From an uncultured delta proteobacterium (GTDB lineage: Bacteria; Myxococcota_A; Polyangia; Polyangiales; Ga0077539): DNA of 39,358 nt. A program made the translations under genes and the position numbers. Below, piece by piece: positions 35,770 to 39,358 of this stretch; within the stretch, counting starts at the first letter, position 1; each line of letters starts with the position of its first letter. The notes beneath the pieces were generated by a model. The model had not been told where the DNA came from, searched no databases, and was given only the letters and a program-made list of their open reading frames with translations. Location of the stretch: the NCBI GenBank assembly GCA_903845045.1, contig CAIMWA010000213.1, positions 1 through 39,358 on the forward strand. Direction: 5' to 3'.

Positions 35770-37283
35770 GCACCCCCGACTTCGCCTCGCTGTTGGACCT
35801 CGCGTCGCTGCGCCTTCGGGGCGCCGTGGTCGCATCGAGCGACGACTTCTTCGCCGAGCACGAGAACCTCTTGAAGCCCGGCGACGCCGTGTTTCTTCCG
35901 CACGAGTACACGTCGCGCGGCAAGTGGATGGACGGCTGGGAGAGCCGCCGCAAGCGCGCGCACGGACACGACTGGGCCATCGTGCGCCTCGGCGTGCCCG
36001 GCGTCGTGCGCGGCGTGCTCGTCGACACCGCGTTCTTCCGCGGAAACTTTCCGTCGCACTGCTCCCTCGAGGGCTGCACGCTGCGCAGCGACGCGCTGCC
36101 GTCGGAGCTCACCGCCGAGGCATGCGTGTGGACCGAGCTGCTCTCGCGCGCGGCGCTGAACGGCGACTCGAAGAACTGGTTCGCGGTGGACGTGCCCGCG
36201 GCGTTCACGCACGTGCGGCTGAACATCTTTCCCGACGGCGGCGTGGCGCGGCTGCGGGTCTTCGGCGAGGCGGTGCCCGACTGGCATCGCATCGGCCGCG
36301 CGCTCGGCGAGGTCGACCTCGCGGGGGCCGAGCACGGCGGCCACGTCGTGGCGTGCAGCGACATGTTCTTCGGCGAGCGCCGCAACCTCGTGATGCCCGA
36401 CCGCGCGCTGAACATGGGCGACGGCTGGGAGACGCGGCGCCGTCGCGGACCCGGCTACGACTGGGCCGTCGTGCGCCTCGCGGCACGCGCGCCGCTGCAT
36501 CGCCTCGTCGTCGACACGCATCACTTCAAGGGAAACTTCCCGGACACCTGCCGCGTGTCGTCCATCGATGCGGCGGGGGGGGATCCGTCGCATGACGACG
36601 CCGGGTGGCGCGAGCTGCTGCCGCGCACGAAGCTCCAGGCCGACGCTCGGCACTGGTTCGGCGACGAACTACTTCACGGAGAGCCGGCGACGCACCTCTT
36701 GCTCGAGGTGCACCCCGACGGCGGCGTGAGCCGGCTCCGCGCCTTCGGAACGCTCGACGACGAGGCGCGCAAGGGCCTCGGGCTCCGTCGCTTCGACACG
36801 CTGCTGCCCGACGCCGCCCGCGAGGCGCTGCGAGCTTGCTGCGGCAGCACGGCATGGATCGACGGGATGCTCGCGCGGCGTCCCTTCGGCTCCACGGCGG
36901 CGCTGCGCGAGGCCGCCGACGACGTGTGGACCGGCACCACCGAGGACGACTGGCTCGAGTCCTTTCGCGCGCACCCGCGCATCGGCGAGCGGCACGCGGC
37001 GGCGGCGCAGGGCACCGTCGCGAAGGGGTGGTCCGCGGGCGAGCAGGCGGCGGTGAGCGCGGCGTCGGACGATGCGCGCACGGCCCTCGCCGAGGTGAAC
37101 CGCGCCTACGAGGAGCGCTTCGGATTCATCTACATCGTGTGCGCGTCGGGTCGTGGTCCCGACGAGCTCCTCGCGGTCGCGCGGGGGCGCCTCGGCAACG
37201 ACCGCGACGCCGAGCTGCGCGTCGCCGCGGCGGAGCAGCACCGCATCACCCGCCTTCGCCTGGAGAAGCTCCTCGAACCATGA
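35766..37283 (+). CDS. Allantoicase-OHCU decarboxylase fusion
   Basis: 505 aa. Residues about 1-335 are allantoicase, with its two internal repeats each carrying DGWE(S/T)RR(K/R)R...DWA(I/V)VRL. Residues about 340-505 are OHCU decarboxylase (UraD): FDTLLPDAAREALRACC, the active-site FRAHPRIGERH, WSAGEQAAVSAAS and FGFIYIVCASGR. Thus one protein covers two non-consecutive steps: OHCU to S-allantoin, and allantoate to ureidoglycolate. In many bacteria these are separate genes. A run of eight G (36575-36582) lies inside the allantoicase part but does not disturb the frame. Confidence 0.9.
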   Translation: MSTPDFASLLDLASLRLRGAVVASSDDFFAEHENLLKPGDAVFLPHEYTSRGKWMDGWESRRKRAHGHDWAIVRLGVPGVVRGVLVDTAFFRGNFPSHCSLEGCTLRSDALPSELTAEACVWTELLSRAALNGDSKNWFAVDVPAAFTHVRLNIFPDGGVARLRVFGEAVPDWHRIGRALGEVDLAGAEHGGHVVACSDMFFGERRNLVMPDRALNMGDGWETRRRRGPGYDWAVVRLAARAPLHRLVVDTHHFKGNFPDTCRVSSIDAAGGDPSHDDAGWRELLPRTKLQADARHWFGDELLHGEPATHLLLEVHPDGGVSRLRAFGTLDDEARKGLGLRRFDTLLPDAAREALRACCGSTAWIDGMLARRPFGSTAALREAADDVWTGTTEDDWLESFRAHPRIGERHAAAAQGTVAKGWSAGEQAAVSAASDDARTALAEVNRAYEERFGFIYIVCASGRGPDELLAVARGRLGNDRDAELRVAAAEQHRITRLRLEKLLEP

Positions 37284-37624
37284 GCGCCATCACCACGCAC
37301 GTGCTCGACACCGCCAGCGGACGCCCCGCCGAGGGCGTTCCCGTGACCCTCTCGCTGCGCGACGACGACGGCGCGTGGCGCGAGCTCGGACGCGGCGCCA
37401 CCGACGCCGACGGACGCCTTCGAACGCTGCTCCCCGCGGGAGCGCCGCTGCGCGAGGGCACCTACCGCATCGCGTTCGACACCGGCGCGTACTTCGATGC
37501 CCTCGGCGTCGACGGGTTCTTTCCCGAGGCCGCGGTGGTGTTCGTGGTGCGCGACACCGGGCGGCACTATCACGTTCCGCTGCTGCTCAGCCCCTTCGGG
37601 TACAGCACCTACCGCGGGAGCTGA
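37280..37624 (+). CDS. 5-hydroxyisourate hydrolase
   Basis: 114 aa, the family's standard length, ATGA overlap with the preceding gene. It has the transthyretin-like fold, the N-terminal THVLDTASGRPAEGVPV with its catalytic His, and the diagnostic C-terminal YRGS. It hydrolyses 5-hydroxyisourate (the PuuD product) to OHCU, which the UraD domain of the neighbour then uses. Confidence 0.93.
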   Translation: MSAITTHVLDTASGRPAEGVPVTLSLRDDDGAWRELGRGATDADGRLRTLLPAGAPLREGTYRIAFDTGAYFDALGVDGFFPEAAVVFVVRDTGRHYHVPLLLSPFGYSTYRGS

Positions 37625-37626
37625 CG

Positions 37627-38130
37627 GTGCGGCTTCGCGCCGAGGCGCTCACCGACGCCGGCTTCGCGCCCTTCGGCGAGGTGGTGTCGTGCGAGCGCGC
37701 CGACGTCGCCGCGTCGAGCGCCAACCAGGGCACGGCGCTGCGCCGCGACTGGCTCACGGAGCTGCGGAGTTCGCGTCCCCACGCTCGCCTCAACGTCGCG
37801 AGCTTTCGCTGCGCGCCCCGCCCCGCGGGGGCGCTGGCGTTGACGCTGCTCGAGCGGCACGCGGCGTCGTCGCAGCTCTTCGTACCGATGAACGCGCGGC
37901 GGTATCTCGTCGTGGTGGCGCACGGCGGCGACGCCCCCGACCTCGGCTCCGCGCGGGCCTTCGTGGCTTCGGGGGCGCAAGGCGTCAGCTACGCGCCGGG
38001 CGTGTGGCACCACCCGATGATCGCCCTCGACGAGGCCATCGACTTCGCGTGCTTCGTCTACGAGGACGGCACCGCGCTCGACTGCGAGACGCGGGCGCTG
38101 GGCGAGGTCGTCGAGGTCGATCCGGGGTGA
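37627..38130 (+). CDS. allA: Ureidoglycolate lyase
   Basis: 167 aa with a GTG start 2 nt after the HIU hydrolase stop. AllA/cupin-like features: LTDAGFAPFGEVVSC at the N-terminus, LLERHAASSQLFVPM, RYLVVVAHGG and the signature YAPGVWHHPMIALDEAIDF with its HH pair. It splits ureidoglycolate into glyoxylate and urea, the last step of this operon. No urease or urea transporter is in the window. Confidence 0.88.
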   Translation: MRLRAEALTDAGFAPFGEVVSCERADVAASSANQGTALRRDWLTELRSSRPHARLNVASFRCAPRPAGALALTLLERHAASSQLFVPMNARRYLVVVAHGGDAPDLGSARAFVASGAQGVSYAPGVWHHPMIALDEAIDFACFVYEDGTALDCETRALGEVVEVDPG

Positions 38131-38153
38131 CCGAGAAGGCGCGGGGGGGGCGG

Positions 38154-38169
38154 GCGCTCATGCGCTCAT
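38154..38169. repeat. Tandem 8-bp repeat
   Basis: GCGCTCAT occurs twice in direct tandem, 24 bp after the allA stop. Either a small slippage repeat or an insertion-junction scar. Confidence 0.5.
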
Positions 38170-38199
38170 GCGCGTCAACCCCTCGCCGCCGTTCGCCCG

Positions 38200-38214
38200 G
38201 CCCATGAAATGGGC
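38200..38214. repeat. Hairpin 1 upstream of IS91 gene
   Basis: GCCCAT-gaa-ATGGGC, a perfect 6-bp stem with a 3-nt loop. Confidence 0.5.
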
Positions 38215-38230
38215 ATGGCAACCTTCCGGA

Positions 38231-38249
38231 AGCCTCGCGTTGCGAGGCT
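38231..38249. repeat. Hairpin 2 upstream of IS91 gene
   Basis: AGCCTCGC-gtt-GCGAGGCT, a perfect 8-bp stem with a 3-nt loop. No T-tract follows, so it is not a standard terminator. IS91-like elements carry hairpins at their ends, which makes this a candidate terminal structure. Confidence 0.5.
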
Positions 38250-38322
38250 CGGCATCGGGCAGGCTCGCGTCGGCGGGCCTTGCAGACGGTTGCCCGCGGA
38301 TTTCCCCGCCGGAGCAACGAGA

Positions 38323-38348
38323 GGGCCAACGCCCATGGGCGTCGGCCC
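38323..38348. repeat. 26-bp near-perfect palindrome
   Basis: Twelve of 13 base pairs match around the centre (between 38335 and 38336). It lacks a loop and a T-tract, so an operator or recombination site is more likely than a terminator. Confidence 0.5.
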
Positions 38349-38424
38349 AGGGTACGAAGGCGCACGCGCGAAGCCGAGGTTGAAACGGTCCCCGGCGCAG
38401 GCCGCCCGGCGGCGCGACGTGCGT

Positions 38425-38640
38425 TCACGCTGGGGCGTCGAAGGCGCGCTCGCAGTGCTCGTCGAGTACCACCGCCGCAGCGACGGTGTTGGCGGCCACG
38501 GTGTCGTGCGCCGGCGTTCCGCCCGCCATGCCCCACATCGGGTACACCTGCCCGCTTCAGAGGATGTGCTTCTCCGCGGCGGTACGCTCGAACGCCAGGT
38601 ACTGCGCGAGCCTCACCGGCAGCCGGATCGCTTCCGCGTG
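38425..38640 (-). pseudogene. Uma2-family nuclease gene fragment
   Basis: Reading from 38640 downward, 27 codons encode HAEAIRLPVRLAQYLAFERT-AAEKHIL, then an in-frame TGA (38559-38557), then SGQVYPMWGMAGGTPAHDTV-AANTVAAAVVLDEHC, and a second stop at 38427. This follows the N-terminal pattern of Uma2/DUF820 PD-(D/E)XK proteins (xEYLAFER..EEKHEYVDGxVYAM.GGTPAH..I..N). Only about 70 residues remain, with no start codon and no catalytic C-terminal half, so it is a decayed remnant. It lies just before the IS91 transposase, whose insertion may have cut it. Confidence 0.65.
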
Positions 38641-38780
38641 CAGTCGTCGCCCGCGTCTGGAGCGCCGCCACCCGCCGCCATGGCGGCCGCCACCCCCGCC
38701 ACCCCTGGCGGTTCATCGAGAACGCTTGAATTCCCGCGAATTGTGCACGGCACGGAGTCGGCACCGGCCGCCTTCCTGCC

Positions 38781-39358
38781 ATGGCCGACGGGTCGGCTGC
38801 GCACGCCCACATCGGAGTTCGGGAGCCCCAACGCGACTCCGTCGTGCACGCGCTCGTACGCGAGCACTTCCTGGCCTTCACCGAACGCGTCGATGCCGAG
38901 GACGGACGCCCGCTGCCGCGGTACGTCGTGCGCGACTTCGAGGCGTACCTCCGCTGCGGTGTCCTCGCTTGCGGCTTCATGCGCGCGCGATGCCCGACGT
39001 GCGGACACGACCGCCTCGTCGCGTTCTCGTGCAAGCACCGCGGCGTGTGCTCGTCGTGCGGCGGGCGGCGCATGAGCGAGACCGCCGCGAAGCTGGTCGA
39101 TCGCGTGATCCCCGCGGTGCCCGTGCGGCAGTGGGTGTTGTCGCTGCCGTGGTCGCTGCGGCTCCCGGTCGCACGGGACGCCTCGATTCTCAACCTCGTC
39201 GCCCGGGTGTTCTTCGAGGAAATCCGCTGCTGGCTGCGCAGCGCTGCGGACTGGAGCGCGCCTGGCGTGAAGATCGAGACCGGCGCCGTGACCTTCGTGC
39301 AGCGCTTCGGCGGGTCGTTGAACCTGAACCCGCACCTGCACGTGCTCGTCGTCGACGG
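38781..39358 (+). CDS. IS91-family transposase (3' partial)
   Basis: 192 codons are visible from ATG 38781; the gene continues past the window. N-terminal part VVHALVREHFLAFTERVDAE and LPRYVVRDFEAYLRCGVLACGF. A zinc-binding module follows with CPTCGHDRLVAFSC and CSSCGGRRM. Then comes VDRVIPAVPVRQWVLSLPWSLR and QRFGGSLNLNPHLHVLVVDG, the start of the Y2 (HUH) transposase domain with its HxH in the last visible residues. IS91 enzymes move by rolling-circle replication using HUH and two catalytic tyrosines; the tyrosines would be downstream. Confidence 0.88.
   Translation, partial: MADGSAAHAHIGVREPQRDSVVHALVREHFLAFTERVDAEDGRPLPRYVVRDFEAYLRCGVLACGFMRARCPTCGHDRLVAFSCKHRGVCSSCGGRRMSETAAKLVDRVIPAVPVRQWVLSLPWSLRLPVARDASILNLVARVFFEEIRCWLRSAADWSAPGVKIETGAVTFVQRFGGSLNLNPHLHVLVVD

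Larger units (their letters stand above)
38131..38424. other. Non-coding stretch at operon/mobile-element boundary
   Basis: No supportable gene. It contains a run of eight G (38143-38150), a tandem 8-mer GCGCTCAT twice (38154-38169), and three perfect or near-perfect hairpins listed separately. It is probably the junction between the urate operon and mobile DNA. Confidence 0.5.
38200..39358 (+). mobile_element. IS91-family element, left part (runs off window)
   Basis: The region combines the hairpins at 38200-38348, a gene remnant and the 5' part of an IS91-type transposase. The exact left boundary is not determined; IS91 elements lack ordinary terminal inverted repeats and target duplications, so none is expected. 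Confidence 0.5.

Noticed and set aside
36575..36582. A programmed frameshift at the run of eight G in the allantoicase gene
   Set aside because: The zero frame reads through with full homology on both sides, so no shift is needed; it is at most a sequencing-error risk.
1..39358. TAG fully reassigned to an amino acid
   Set aside because: Five genes end in TAG with no sensible continuation for most of them, for example the DoxX gene, whose frame stays open without homology. At best partial suppression is possible.
1..39358. tRNA, rRNA, CRISPR arrays, riboswitches
   Set aside because: No cloverleaf, array of spaced repeats or known riboswitch core was recognised by eye; a covariance-model scan would be needed to exclude small RNAs.

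Overview
The window is about 39.4 kb of very GC-rich bacterial DNA. Thirty-one of the 36 genes whose stop lies inside it end in TGA, five in TAG and none in TAA. Many genes are lipoproteins with Asp/Thr/Ala-rich linkers after a lipobox. There is also a Hanks-type kinase with a large sensor half, FG-GAP and parallel beta-helix lipoproteins, and a TPR protein. Together these suggest a Myxococcota (Polyangia-like) genome. This is inference from gene style; no rRNA or phylogenetic marker is present.

Region 1 (1-8200) looks like a peptide-modification (RiPP-like) locus. It holds two HPr-kinase-like genes, a PqqD-type recognition protein and a radical SAM/SPASM maturase, joined by GTGA/ATGA overlaps. 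Next come a 1273-aa FG-GAP lipoprotein and, 33 bp later, a 54-aa gene with the layout of a precursor peptide (YxxP in the leader half, two cysteines in a Gly/Ala-rich tail, C-terminal Ser). Convergent to this are a nucleotidyltransferase-fold gene and a 61-aa protein. The second kinase lacks the acidic pair expected after Walker A, and the maturase carries an in-frame TAG in its SPASM domain.

Region 2 (8309-17372) has a minus-strand glyoxalase / saccharopine dehydrogenase / DUF218 operon, a TPR protein, a chlorite-dismutase-family protein, an acyl-CoA ligase, a protein with three tandem DsbA domains, and an esterase lipoprotein. Region 3 (17414-25471) has two polytopic glycosyltransferase-like membrane proteins, a Cys-rich lipoprotein, a Ser/Thr kinase fused to RCC1 repeats (also broken by one in-frame TAG, in the catalytic loop), a GtrA-like protein and a GT21-type glycosyltransferase. 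Region 4 (25522-31240) has an MFS pump, thioesterase II, a DoxX protein, a pectate-lyase-like lipoprotein, and a nucleotidyltransferase with a small overlapping partner.

Region 5 (31362-38130) is a compact urate catabolism operon. It has a heme-motif lipoprotein, membrane cytochrome c-type urate oxidase PuuD, allantoinase, an allantoicase-OHCU decarboxylase fusion, HIU hydrolase and ureidoglycolate lyase: every step from urate to glyoxylate plus urea. Region 6 (38131-39358) is mobile-element DNA: stacked hairpins, a broken Uma2-type nuclease gene and the start of an IS91-family transposase that runs off the window.

The points most worth a second look are the unusual RiPP-like cassette and the two single in-frame amber codons, each replacing one residue at a highly conserved site of an otherwise intact gene.
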